NCBI GenBank assembly: GCA_966212235.1
Contig: CBIHPP010000012.1
Coordinates: 260,111 to 324,110 of the forward strand
DNA length: 64,000 nucleotides
Source: Niastella sp966212235
GTDB taxonomy: Bacteria; Bacteroidota; Bacteroidia; Chitinophagales; Chitinophagaceae
Direction of reading: 5' to 3'
Notes under the pieces: generated by a model
The model's database searches: none
Told to the model about the DNA's origin: nothing
The model's input: only the letters and a program-made list of their open reading frames with translations
Translations under genes and position numbers: made by a program
In this document: positions 54,412 to 62,972 of the stretch, in pieces
Layout of the letters: each line of letters starts with the position of its first letter
How positions within the stretch are numbered: position 1 is the stretch's first letter

Positions 54412-55569
54412 ATGCAAGACAGTATAAAGCTTTCAAAACTTGTTGAGCAAATTCAAGACACTATTCAAGCACAGTTTGATAATGAAGTGTTTTGGATTTC
54501 AGCAAGGATAATGGATGTGAAAAAATATGAAACAAACAGACGGTGCTATCTTAAGTTAGAGGAGTATGAAAATGGAATAAAAACGGTAGAGATGAGAGCT
54601 GTTTTTTGGGCAAATTGCTATCACGAAATCGAAAAGTTTGAAAAGGCAATCAAACAACCTTTCAAAGACGGAACCGAAATTATTTGTAAAGTTAAAGTTA
54701 GATTTCATAAGGTTTACGGGCTCAACCTTGATGTGATGCAAATAGACGTGGCTCACACTTTAGGAATTCTTGAACTTGAACGACAACAGACACTTGAAAA
54801 GCTATTAAAGGAAAACCCAGGAACAATTCAGCTTTTTGATGGCGTTTATAAAACATACAACAACCGTTTGCCGCTTCCGCTTGTTATTGAAAACATTGCT
54901 TTGATAACAGCCCCGAACTCTGACGGACAAAGAGATTTTCAGCAAGAGATAAAACGAAACAAACACGAATATACATTCTCAATTACCGAATTTCTTACGA
55001 CCATTCAGGGCGACACGGCGCATAAACTTATTTTGGAGCAACTCAAACTAATTGAAACAAGTAAACAGAAGTTTGACGTTGTTGCTATTGTTCGAGGCGG
55101 TGGCTCTCAAACAGACTTCAGGCCATTTGACGACTACGAGCTCTCTAAATATGTTGCGAATTTTTCAATTCCAATTTTTACAGGTATTGGACACGACAGA
55201 AACCAAAGCATCGTTGATCTAATGGCAAGAGAACAAAAGACGCCAACCAAAGTCGCTTCGCTTTTTATTGAGCATAACTTTGAGTTTGAAAATTTACTCA
55301 TTGATTTAAAAACCAGATTAGCCAATGCCGCAAAGGAGGAACTTGAGAACGCAAAAGAAGAACTAAACCAGGCCAAACGAATTGTCAAACTCTCAAGCCC
55401 TCAGGCAATTCTCAACAGAGGTTTTGCAATTATTATGAGCAACGACAAAATTATCGTTGACCCGAAGATAATTAAAGAAAATTCGCAACTCCAAATTTTA
55501 TTAAAAGATGAAACGCTTCATAGTACTGTAACCAAAAAGACAAAAAATGAAAACCGACTTGACATATAG
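54412..55569 (+). CDS. xseA: Exodeoxyribonuclease VII large subunit
   Basis: A 385-residue XseA protein, shorter than the roughly 450 residues usual in enterobacteria. The N-terminal OB fold (about 5-115) starts KLVEQIQDTIQAQFDNEVFW. The catalytic region contains NIALITAPNSDGQRDF, VVAIVRGGGSQTDFRPFDDY and IPIFTGIGHDRNQSIVDLMA with KTPTKVAS. A coiled-coil region follows and SPQAILNRGFAII closes the core. With XseB the enzyme degrades single-stranded DNA from both ends. Compared with core copies it looks divergent and lies within the array. Confidence 0.9.
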   Translation: MQDSIKLSKLVEQIQDTIQAQFDNEVFWISARIMDVKKYETNRRCYLKLEEYENGIKTVEMRAVFWANCYHEIEKFEKAIKQPFKDGTEIICKVKVRFHKVYGLNLDVMQIDVAHTLGILELERQQTLEKLLKENPGTIQLFDGVYKTYNNRLPLPLVIENIALITAPNSDGQRDFQQEIKRNKHEYTFSITEFLTTIQGDTAHKLILEQLKLIETSKQKFDVVAIVRGGGSQTDFRPFDDYELSKYVANFSIPIFTGIGHDRNQSIVDLMAREQKTPTKVASLFIEHNFEFENLLIDLKTRLANAAKEELENAKEELNQAKRIVKLSSPQAILNRGFAIIMSNDKIIVDPKIIKENSQLQILLKDETLHSTVTKKTKNENRLDI

Positions 55570-55768
55570 TGATGCTTATGTAAAACTTGAAGAGCTTGTA
55601 GCGCAACTTGAAGGAGGCAATATTCCTCTTGATGAACTTTCGCTAAAAGTGAAACAGGCAAACGAACTAATATCAATTTGTGAAAACAAACTGCGTAACA
55701 TCCAGGCAGAAGTTAACGAAACAATCAAGGGGGTAACTAAAGGACAGAAAAAGGAAGGCGGCGGCTAA
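55547..55768 (+). CDS. xseB: Exodeoxyribonuclease VII small subunit
   Basis: A 73-residue XseB protein with the expected two-helix pattern: YSDAYVKLEELVAQLEGGNI, PLDELSLKVKQANELISICE and KLRNIQAEV. It overlaps the end of xseA by 23 bp, so the two are translationally coupled, as in many genomes. It binds in several copies to the coiled coil of XseA. Confidence 0.9.
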   Translation: MKTDLTYSDAYVKLEELVAQLEGGNIPLDELSLKVKQANELISICENKLRNIQAEVNETIKGVTKGQKKEGGG

Positions 55769-55844
55769 TATTGGTATTGCCAATCGTGGGGTATGGCATT
55801 GGTGCAATAATTTGCGATATTCTCTAAATTCATAGCTGGGCAAA

Positions 55845-56159
55845 ATGAACTATTTTAAAAGACTTAATGCTTTGAGGTTTTTTATTTTGCTAATTGTTAT
55901 TGGCGGACTTACATTCTTTTCATTTTTGGCAGCATTTGGCAAAGATGAGGGGGCACTTGGAGATAATTTGTTTCTAAACTTTATGGCTAACACCTTTGAG
56001 GTATTTCGCTTTCCGACACATATTCTGTTTTGGAAATATATGACTGGCGGCCTTTTTTTCCTGGGACTTCTTGTCAATATCTTTTTTTATGCTGTTTTAA
56101 GTGAGATGATAATAAGCACATTAATAAACAAAAAAAAGGCTGAAACTTCTAAACATTGA
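55845..56159 (+). CDS. Small membrane protein of unknown function
   Basis: A 104-residue protein with two strong membrane segments (residues about 10-30 and 65-90) separated by a loop with GALGDNLFLNFMANTFEVFRFPTH. No known domain is visible. It follows a noncoding stretch that can form a hairpin (TATTGCCAAT with ATTGGTGCAATA) after xseB. Confidence 0.5.
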   Translation: MNYFKRLNALRFFILLIVIGGLTFFSFLAAFGKDEGALGDNLFLNFMANTFEVFRFPTHILFWKYMTGGLFFLGLLVNIFFYAVLSEMIISTLINKKKAETSKH

Positions 56160-56216
56160 CGATTTCAAACTGACAGAAACAGCGTAGGACTAATATAAAA
56201 ATTACAAAGAACGCAT

Positions 56217-56771
56217 ATGAAATTAACTTTAGCATTTTTTATCATTGGACTTTTTTCTTTTAATTTGATCGAACCCAGGTTGTTTGAGTTTTCTTACCCT
56301 AAGAAAAAAGGAACAGAAATAACATTAACGGCGCAGCATTTTAAAAAATTCAAAAATGAATGGCGGGGCTCTGACTATTATTATTATGCTGAACAAGACG
56401 GATTTATTTGTTCAGTTTTATATTACAAACTTAATGAGGAAGAAAAACTTACTTTAGTCGATGCTCCAAGAGCCGCAATCAGCGGACCAGACATTAGCCC
56501 TGCATATCCATACTCTTATTTTAAAAACTACTCCCAGTTAAAGTCAATGGAAAAGAACGACAGCTCGTGGGGAGAAGCGAATGATGATTTTATGTTTAGA
56601 CAAAACGACGTTGTAATTGAAGGGACACAGTTTTCACAAAAACATATGTATGGCTACTGCATGGTTGATAAAGATATTTTTGTGAACATTCATCTTTCAA
56701 AAACTGGGTGCTCGGCAACTGATTCGACAGAGATGATGGATATTCTTAAATCTTTAATCTGGAAGAAATAA
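56217..56771 (+). CDS. Secreted protein of unknown function
   Basis: A 184-residue protein with a signal-like hydrophobic start (LAFFIIGLFSFNLI). Its only notable features are a cluster of Tyr (DYYYYAEQ) and two pairs of Cys. It resembles nothing that I can name, and it stands between two other orphan genes in the array. Confidence 0.5.
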   Translation: MKLTLAFFIIGLFSFNLIEPRLFEFSYPKKKGTEITLTAQHFKKFKNEWRGSDYYYYAEQDGFICSVLYYKLNEEEKLTLVDAPRAAISGPDISPAYPYSYFKNYSQLKSMEKNDSSWGEANDDFMFRQNDVVIEGTQFSQKHMYGYCMVDKDIFVNIHLSKTGCSATDSTEMMDILKSLIWKK

Positions 56772-56812
56772 AGAACGTATCGTAAATTAGAACAACCTAC
56801 TGACTACAAAAT

Positions 56813-57742
56813 ATGACAATAGATCTTTCAAAATTGACAGGATCGGTGAAGTTTGAAAATCGAGCATTCATGCTTGACGAAATGAAGCAAATTGCACAAT
56901 CAAAAAAGCTTTTAGGGATTTCATTTGTAAACTGTCCTGTTAAGGATGAAGATATTTTGCAGATTAGCACATTGCCGAAACTTGTAAACGTATTACTTGA
57001 AAATACAAAAATTACAGACAAGTCGTTGGAATATTTAGCAAATCTACCCAGTTTGAAATGTTTATTCATTACCAAAGCAGACTTAACAGGTAGTGGTTTT
57101 AAATATTTTGAAAGCAACAAAAAAATTGAATGCATCTGGGCTTGTAGTACAAAACTCGACAACGAGAACCTAAAACATTTTGCAAAAATCCCAAAATTGG
57201 GGATACTTGTAATTAATGACACATTGATAACTTTAGAAGGATTGTTTGCAATTGCTGACAATCCTCGAATTAAAGTTGTTGCGAAAGATATCCTCACAAC
57301 AGACCAAATCGAATTATTTGAAAGTGAGCAGAGAAAGTTGGCAAAGAAAAATCTAATGACGGATGATAATGATATCGAACTTGCAAAGAAAACTTTATTA
57401 GCATTTTTTGAAGCGATGACAGATTGGGAAAAGTATGCAAATAAGGTAGGTTTTACAGAAGATTTACAGGTTAAATGCAAAGAAATATTTAAACAGTTTT
57501 GTATTGACAAACCAAGAGCAGGATACAGACCAGACGGTTTACATTTTTCAGGTGCGCCTGACTATACATACGGACAAGAGAAGTTTATAGACACAGAACA
57601 AGCATCTAAAAACAGAATATATTTTTATACGAAAGACAATATAGATTTTCACTACCGATATATTTTAATAAAAAAGGGTAGCCAGTGGAAAATTGACGAA
57701 AGACAATGGAAATCGGGCGGATGGAAAAAACGTGGACTATAA
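56813..57742 (+). CDS. Leucine-rich-repeat-like protein with NTF2-like tail
   Basis: A 309-residue cytoplasmic protein. Residues about 30-170 carry about five leucine-rich-like repeats (LLGISFVNCPVKDEDIL, LVNVLLENTKITDKSL, LKCLFITKADLTGSG, LGILVINDTLITLEG). Residues about 190-309 (AFFEAMTDWEKYANKVG to WKIDERQWKSGGWKKRGL) look like an NTF2-like fold of the kind seen in some polymorphic-toxin immunity proteins. This reading is by pattern only. Confidence 0.5.
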   Translation: MTIDLSKLTGSVKFENRAFMLDEMKQIAQSKKLLGISFVNCPVKDEDILQISTLPKLVNVLLENTKITDKSLEYLANLPSLKCLFITKADLTGSGFKYFESNKKIECIWACSTKLDNENLKHFAKIPKLGILVINDTLITLEGLFAIADNPRIKVVAKDILTTDQIELFESEQRKLAKKNLMTDDNDIELAKKTLLAFFEAMTDWEKYANKVGFTEDLQVKCKEIFKQFCIDKPRAGYRPDGLHFSGAPDYTYGQEKFIDTEQASKNRIYFYTKDNIDFHYRYILIKKGSQWKIDERQWKSGGWKKRGL

Positions 57743-57800
57743 AGACGGTACAAACAAGGGTTTTTCATCATTAACGAATTCAATTAACAACCTTGCTAAT

Positions 57801-58571
57801 ATGAAAAGGAATTTTAAAAAATTTACAATTCGTCTGATGATAACAGGATTGTTCCTTTTCGGACTTTTGGTAACATTCATGCTCAATCCAATACTTCTGT
57901 ATGCAAACAGAACTTCGGTTGGGAACTATTCAATATATCATAACAAGCCGTTAGATAAAAACACTCAAAACCGACTTGAAAAATCCATTGCCATAATTAA
58001 ATCAAGCGAACTTTATGACCCTGAGCTTAAAATGGATATCTGTTTAAAAGACGGCTCGAAATATCCTAAATTAATTGAAAAGATTTTAGGAAGAGATTTG
58101 CTTTCATCTTTTTACAACAAAATAGTTTTTACTGGCGATGAGGTAAGTTTTGACAGCAATTACATTAAGATTGATCGACACAAATGGAATTTGACTGAAA
58201 TGCTTGCTCATGCACAAGTTCATTGTTTGGAATTTAAAAAATACGGACTTTGGAAATCCAATCCTGTAGCAAAACACCCCGAATGGAAATGGGAAGGCTA
58301 CCCTGAATACATTGCAAGGCAGAATTCACAAGTTAAAAACCTACATGAAAGTATTCAAACACTACTGCAGGAAGAACGGGTTAATGATACTGGCTGGATG
58401 ACACTTCCCGATAGTACAGAGACAATAACCAATTATTTTAAATATCGGCTTCTTATTCAGTATTGTTTGGAAATTAAGAAAATGAGCTTTGTTCAACTTC
58501 TAAAAGATACTGCACAAGAGGAAACTGTAAGACTTCAAATGATGAGCTGGTATAGTAAGCGGCTTAACTAA
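57801..58571 (+). CDS. Membrane-anchored protein with a degenerate HExxH-like site
   Basis: A 256-residue protein from ATG 57801 with one N-terminal membrane segment (RLMITGLFLFGLLVTFML). Residues LTEMLAHAQVHCLEFKKYG and later KWEGYPEYIARQ resemble the zinc site of gluzincin peptidases (HExxH plus a distant Glu), but the motif reads HAQVH, so the catalytic Glu is missing. It may be an inactive relative. Reading can also continue from 57693, overlapping the previous gene, but ATG 57801 gives a natural start. Confidence 0.5.
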   Translation: MKRNFKKFTIRLMITGLFLFGLLVTFMLNPILLYANRTSVGNYSIYHNKPLDKNTQNRLEKSIAIIKSSELYDPELKMDICLKDGSKYPKLIEKILGRDLLSSFYNKIVFTGDEVSFDSNYIKIDRHKWNLTEMLAHAQVHCLEFKKYGLWKSNPVAKHPEWKWEGYPEYIARQNSQVKNLHESIQTLLQEERVNDTGWMTLPDSTETITNYFKYRLLIQYCLEIKKMSFVQLLKDTAQEETVRLQMMSWYSKRLN

Positions 58572-58627
58572 CAACATCCATATTTAAGATAGACCCAAAA
58601 TAATTTAAAACTAAAAAGCATTGAAAT

Positions 58628-59125
58628 ATGAGTATGATTGGAAACTTGCTTCGTGTAAGTAAAACCGAATTAGACAATTATTTAGTGGACAGTTCACTGC
58701 TCGAAGAAAAAATTTATAGAGAGGACGAAGGACCTGATAACACACTTGTTGACCTTGACAAATCCTGGGACGGCATAATCTTTCTATTGACAGGGCAAAG
58801 TTTAGCAAATGCAACACATCCCCTCGTTCGTACACTTTTTAGTGGACAATTAATTGATGAAGAACAAGATTTGGGGTATGGACCTGCCCACTACTTGACA
58901 CCGGAAGAAGTCGCTGAAATAAATCAGCAAATTTCAGGCATTCAAGTATCAGACTTAAAACAGAAGTACGACCCGGCGAAAATGACAGAACTTGAAGTGT
59001 ATCCAACTATATGGGACGAAGGTGATGATGCATTTACATATCTTGCCGATGGTTTCAAGACTTTACAAGAAACTTATGCCGAAGCAACTAAAAACGGTGA
59101 AGCAATTATAACATTTCTCAATTGA
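58628..59125 (+). CDS. DUF1877 (YfbM-like) family protein
   Basis: A 165-residue cytoplasmic protein. MSMIGNLLRVSKTELDNYL, LDKSWDGIIFLLTGQ, DLGYGPAHYLTPEEVAEI and the C-terminal LADGFKTLQETYAEATKNGE fit DUF1877, a small family known from E. coli YfbM. Its function is unknown; members are found next to toxin or immunity genes at times, but no toxin is visible here. Confidence 0.85.
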   Translation: MSMIGNLLRVSKTELDNYLVDSSLLEEKIYREDEGPDNTLVDLDKSWDGIIFLLTGQSLANATHPLVRTLFSGQLIDEEQDLGYGPAHYLTPEEVAEINQQISGIQVSDLKQKYDPAKMTELEVYPTIWDEGDDAFTYLADGFKTLQETYAEATKNGEAIITFLN

Positions 59126-59203
59126 CGAATAAGAGCGAACGCCCAAAATGGTTTGCTAAAATGGGGGTTGAAGAACAAAGGCTCAAGTTCAGGTTTTCAA
59201 TTT

Positions 59204-59902
59204 ATGCGATACACCCTAATATTCATACTGACAATTCTTTTCAATGTTTCTTACGGGCAGGCTTTTTTATACCCTGCAATAAAATCAAATGGACAAAGCA
59301 TTGTTGACTTTATTCCTGTAGGTTGGACAGTTCTTGACAGTGCTTATGGTGACCTAAACAATGACGGATTAAAAGATGCCGCTATCATTCTTCAACATAA
59401 AGACAGTGTTTCATTGGTGAACAGCTCAGAAGATACTGTTTTGACACAACCAAGGATTTTGTTACTACTCTTCAAAAATACGGCTAACAATAAATTCTCA
59501 TTGATAGAGCAATGCAATTCATTTATTCTTAAGCACGACAACTCTATAATGGATGAACCATACCAGGGCATTGCAATTGACAAAGGAGTTTTGAAGATAG
59601 ACTTTCATTTATTTTATAGCATGGGGAGTTGGTATTCCACAAACAGCACTTATAAATTTCGGTATGAGGGAAAACAATTTATATTGATTGGCGCAGACCT
59701 TTCAACAATCCATAGGGGAACACTTGATTACGAAGATTACAGCTACAATTTCCTGACGAAGAAAAGAAGTTACATTAAAGGTAATGAAGAAAAGGGCACC
59801 AAAAAGACATCCCTGAAAAGTTTTGCAGTAACTTCTTTAAAGACATTTAGAACATTTAAAGAGCCATATTCCTGGGAAATCGAAGCAGGTATTAATTTGT
59901 AG
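59204..59902 (+). CDS. Secreted protein with an FG-GAP-like motif
   Basis: A 232-residue exported protein starting at ATG 59204 with a signal peptide ending VSYGQ. GDLNNDGLKDAAIIL is a calcium-binding-like loop of the FG-GAP/VCBS type, common in Bacteroidota secreted proteins. The rest (RILLLLFKNTANNKFSLIEQ, FHLFYSMGSWYSTNSTYKF) looks like a beta-rich domain. I recognise no enzyme. Confidence 0.55.
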   Translation: MRYTLIFILTILFNVSYGQAFLYPAIKSNGQSIVDFIPVGWTVLDSAYGDLNNDGLKDAAIILQHKDSVSLVNSSEDTVLTQPRILLLLFKNTANNKFSLIEQCNSFILKHDNSIMDEPYQGIAIDKGVLKIDFHLFYSMGSWYSTNSTYKFRYEGKQFILIGADLSTIHRGTLDYEDYSYNFLTKKRSYIKGNEEKGTKKTSLKSFAVTSLKTFRTFKEPYSWEIEAGINL

Positions 59903-60017
59903 AAAGGCAAACGTACAATATAAGGGTTTGTGTAAATGAGCTTGACGGAAGAAGGATAGCAAATCCACTGTCTTTGAGAATTAGTTAACGTTATAGAACA
60001 TTTTAATTCGACACCAC

Positions 60018-60512
60018 GTGAAACGGACAACACAAATATTGAACATAGTTTATTGCTTGACAGTTTTACTTTTCCTGTTAGACGGTTTGACAGGTTTTGA
60101 CATTAAAAGCCAGGGAATTAAGTCATTCGTTTATTTCGGGGTTATGGTTGGAATACCATTGACCTTAATCTTAAATTCCTTTGCTGGTAAGACTAAAACA
60201 AAAAGAATTATCTGGACAGCGTTTCCGGCAATTATGCTGGTTTTTATTTTAATTGTTGGGCCAATGAAAATTATGTTCTCAACAAGTGCCTGGCGGACAC
60301 AGACAATTTTATATCAAAACGGACATTTGCGTTTCAAAACCATAGAATTTCAAATGCAAGATGTCGGCGCCTTCGGTTACAACAAGCGGACAGTTGAAGT
60401 TTTCTATTTGACGCCACTTTTTATGATTACAAACAAAGTCCCAAACGACATTGAGAAAAGAGGTGAATGGGTTAAGGTAGACAAAGATGTTAATGAATTC
60501 GGGCTTAAATAG
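60018..60512 (+). CDS. Small membrane protein of unknown function with GTG start
   Basis: A 164-residue protein with three hydrophobic segments in the first 95 residues (ILNIVYCLTVLLFLLDGL, FVYFGVMVGIPLTLIL, FPAIMLVFILIVGPM) and a soluble tail. There is no in-frame ATG near the natural start, so GTG 60018 is used. No family is recognised. Confidence 0.5.
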   Translation: MKRTTQILNIVYCLTVLLFLLDGLTGFDIKSQGIKSFVYFGVMVGIPLTLILNSFAGKTKTKRIIWTAFPAIMLVFILIVGPMKIMFSTSAWRTQTILYQNGHLRFKTIEFQMQDVGAFGYNKRTVEVFYLTPLFMITNKVPNDIEKRGEWVKVDKDVNEFGLK

Positions 60513-60553
60513 TCTCAAGTCAAGGATACAAACAGACAAAGACAAATAATAAT

Positions 60554-60976
60554 ATGGCGACAAATATTTCAACAATTAGAATCAATGCTTCCAGACAAAA
60601 AGTTTGGGACACAATTACAAAACCTGAACTTGTAAAACTCTGGCAATTTGGAAGCGATTTACAAACAAGTTGGGAAATAGGTAGTGACATAAAGTTTAGA
60701 ACAGCATGGGAAGACAAAGTATTTGAACAATGGGGCAAAGTTTTAGAAGTTAAACCAGCTGAAATAGTAAAGTATAGTTTGTTTGCGCCAAGACCCGGCT
60801 TTGAAGACAAGCCTGAAAATTATTTCATTATGAGCTACGTGTTGACAGAAGAAAGTGGACAGACTAAACTTGAAATTATTCAAGAGGACAATAGACCAAA
60901 CGCAGTTCAGGAAGCGCCACAAGGCGAAGAAAACCCGGTGCTGAAATTATTAAAGCAACTTGCAGAATCCAACTGA
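60554..60976 (+). CDS. SRPBCC (AHSA1-like) domain protein
   Basis: A 140-residue protein. It starts ISTIRINASRQKVWDTITKP and has LVKLWQFGSDLQTSWEIGSD, IKFRTAWEDKVFEQWGKVLE, FIMSYVLTEESGQTKLEII and a closing helix, all typical of AHSA1-like ligand-binding domains. The stop codon lies inside an inverted repeat (60967-61003). The ligand is unknown. Confidence 0.85.
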   Translation: MATNISTIRINASRQKVWDTITKPELVKLWQFGSDLQTSWEIGSDIKFRTAWEDKVFEQWGKVLEVKPAEIVKYSLFAPRPGFEDKPENYFIMSYVLTEESGQTKLEIIQEDNRPNAVQEAPQGEENPVLKLLKQLAESN

Positions 60977-61003
60977 CGAGGCGCAAAGCCCTTTTCGTTG
61001 GAT
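60967..61003. other. attC-like hairpin, short
   Basis: ATCCAAC (60967-60973) and GTTGGAT (60997-61003) are exact inverted complements and match RYYYAAC and GTTRRRY at 7 of 7 positions. The 23 bases between them can fold as an imperfect inner stem (GAGGC / GCCC with TTTTC). The total of 37 bp is below the usual attC length of 57 bp or more. It contains the stop codon of the SRPBCC gene. Confidence 0.35.
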
Positions 61004-61024
61004 GTAGGATGCAATTAATTTATT

Positions 61025-61513
61025 ATGAGAAAGATAATCTTTATATCTCTTGCTTCATTTTCCCTTGTATTCCTTCGCAATTCTGTTCATGGGCAAACTA
61101 ATACTGATTCGTTAATCAATAGCAGTATGACACTTGAATTGAAAAATGACACACTTTTTTCCAATACGGGTTTAAAGATTATTATTGGTCAAAAATTAGT
61201 CATAGGAAATGCATCAAGCGGAACAGGACACTATCGTTCTATTATTTCTAAAAAAGCTGCAATAGTTCCGTCGATTTGGGGCCAAGATAAGGGGTTTGAA
61301 AATGCAATTGAAAATTATGTAGATTCGAAAAAGAATAAAGAAAAATTAAAGAATTCTTTAATTCCAGGTAATTTACTAACCATAAAAAGAACAGGCTTTT
61401 CGAAAACTGGTAAACCACATTTTTATATAGTTTCTTTGTCTTCAGGCTCAGATGACTATAAATGTGATATTAAACTGGCCTTGCTATTAAAAGAACTTTT
61501 GTTGGAGCCGTGA
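61025..61513 (+). CDS. Secreted protein of unknown function
   Basis: A 162-residue exported protein with a signal peptide (SLVFLRNSVHGQ). Later segments are GLKIIIGQKLVIGNASSGTG and LLTIKRTGFSKTGKPHFYI. The alternating hydrophobic pattern suggests a small beta-barrel domain. It is the last gene of the array and is flanked by two attC-like hairpins (60967-61003 and 61524-61581), as a one-gene integron cassette would be. Confidence 0.55.
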   Translation: MRKIIFISLASFSLVFLRNSVHGQTNTDSLINSSMTLELKNDTLFSNTGLKIIIGQKLVIGNASSGTGHYRSIISKKAAIVPSIWGQDKGFENAIENYVDSKKNKEKLKNSLIPGNLLTIKRTGFSKTGKPHFYIVSLSSGSDDYKCDIKLALLLKELLLEP

Positions 61514-61523
61514 AGAGCACTAC

Positions 61524-61581
61524 AGCCAACAACTAAGCTTCGTCGGGTGCGAAGCGCCAACGATGAAGCTTAATGTTGCAC
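61524..61581. other. attC-like hairpin, 58 bp, next to the mobile element
   Basis: AGCCAAC at 61524-61530 (6 of 7 to RYYYAAC) and GTTGCAC at 61575-61581 (6 of 7 to GTTRRRY) enclose an imperfect hairpin. AAGCTTCGTCG (61535-61545) pairs with CGATGAAGCTT (61561-61571) with one G-T mismatch; an inner GGTGC...GCGCC stem follows. Size and layout are close to the shortest integron attC sites. The right box overlaps the left inverted repeat of the IS91-type element. Confidence 0.45.
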
Positions 61582-61597
61582 GGAACCTTCGGTGGCC
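61574..61597 (+). repeat. Left imperfect inverted repeat of the element
   Basis: A 24-bp repeat that matches the reverse complement of 63977-64000 at 21 positions. Classical IS91 elements have no such matching ends. Confidence 0.6.
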
Positions 61598-61800
61598 GAT
61601 TAATAATTATGGGGATTGCATTGGAGGTAAAGATGCCTTTGCAGGCTTCGGGAGTATAATAGGGTTGGCGGATAAACAGGTAATTTTCTAAAGTGCGTTC
61701 AGTTGCTATTATTTTACATTAACCATTGCTGATATTTAATATTTATAAGGCATTTGGCGGCCTGTTTCCTCTCTTCCATCCAAAACAATCCCAGGCCGCA

Positions 61801-62970
61801 CTACACAGCGATTTTTGACATAGCAGGATTAATACCATCTTTTAGTAATTCTTTTAACAGATACAATGACGGCGGCCCGCGGAAGTTAAAATCCATTACA
61901 TGCTGCATAATTCCTTTTTTGCAGCAGGGACATGTGCGTTCAATAGGCTGGGTAATTGTTACAGGTTGGATCACCGCAACTTCGGGTTGTCCGGGATGTT
62001 GCAACTGTTTACGGATGGCCGACAGTGCTGTTACTTTTAGCTTGCTGCTCAGTATACCATAATGCCGGATGCGTACAAAGCCTTTGGGTAAAATGTGTAA
62101 AGCAAATCGTCTGATGAACTCCGTGGCATCCAGTGTGATTTGTTGTTGTACACCATCCTGACGATAGTCTTTATAAGTAAAGCTTACTACATCATTACCT
62201 ATATCGGTGATACGATGATTACTGATAGCTATCTTATGGGTATACCTACCCAGGTATTCTATTACCTGTAGTGGGCCTCCAAACGGGCGCTTCGCATATA
62301 CTACCCAATTGGTTTGGAATAAGCTGTTAAAGAATGCTTTTGGTTCATTGGGTAAAGCTTTGCGTAATGCTGCTACAAAACGAGCTCTAAAGACTGAACT
62401 GAGTGCTTTTACCGGGAACAAAAATTTGCCATTATTACGGGTAAACTTCCACACACAGTCTTTGGTGATACCGCCAGCAGGAATAATACAATGCAGGTGC
62501 GGATGCAATGACAAGGTTTGCCCCCAGGTATGTAATATGGTAATCATACCAGTGGTGGCGCCCAGGTATTTTGCATCTGTGGCAAATGTTTGTATGGTAC
62601 TCCATACAGTACCAAATAAAATATTGTAAACCGTAGCCGGTTGATACAGGCATATCCTGTTGATGGTTTCCGGTAATGTAAACACTACATGGAAGTAAGG
62701 TACAGGCAATAGATCCGCCTGTCGGGCTTCCATCCAGGCTTCCCGCTGTCGACCCTGACACTTAGGACAATGACGATTACGACAACTATTGTAGCTGATA
62801 TGCAGGTAGCCACACTGATCGCACTGATCAATATGACCGCCCATATCGGCAGTACGGCAACGGCGTATGGCATGCAGGGTACGCCATTGCCAGCCGTTCA
62901 ACTTCAGTTGTTCATTGGCCTTGTCCCAGTAACAGTTCAGTATAGTAGCGACCTCAAAAGCAGGCCGCAT
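61801..62970 (-). CDS. IS91 family Y1/HUH transposase
   Basis: A 389-residue transposase. A zinc-binding head is formed by CDQCGYLHISYNSCRNRHCPKC. The HUH motif is SLHPHLHCIIPAGG, and the catalytic Tyr is expected in VIEYLGRYTHKIAISNHRI. A second zinc pair (RTCPCCKKG) lies near the C-terminus. These enzymes nick single-stranded DNA and move their element by a rolling-circle-like route. The length is usual for the family and no frameshift is visible. It follows the recombinase gene by 2 bp. Confidence 0.92.
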   Translation of the reverse strand: MRPAFEVATILNCYWDKANEQLKLNGWQWRTLHAIRRCRTADMGGHIDQCDQCGYLHISYNSCRNRHCPKCQGRQREAWMEARQADLLPVPYFHVVFTLPETINRICLYQPATVYNILFGTVWSTIQTFATDAKYLGATTGMITILHTWGQTLSLHPHLHCIIPAGGITKDCVWKFTRNNGKFLFPVKALSSVFRARFVAALRKALPNEPKAFFNSLFQTNWVVYAKRPFGGPLQVIEYLGRYTHKIAISNHRITDIGNDVVSFTYKDYRQDGVQQQITLDATEFIRRFALHILPKGFVRIRHYGILSSKLKVTALSAIRKQLQHPGQPEVAVIQPVTITQPIERTCPCCKKGIMQHVMDFNFRGPPSLYLLKELLKDGINPAMSKIAV

Positions 62971-62972
62971 GG

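Noticed and set aside
55780..55835. Hairpin after xseB as an attC site
   Set aside because: TATTGCCAAT/ATTGGTGCAATA pairs, but the ends lack AAC and GTT boxes.
58554..58580. attC-like box GCTTAAC near the stop of the gene at 58571
   Set aside because: It matches RYYYAAC, but no GTTRRRY partner or hairpin follows, so it is not counted as a site.
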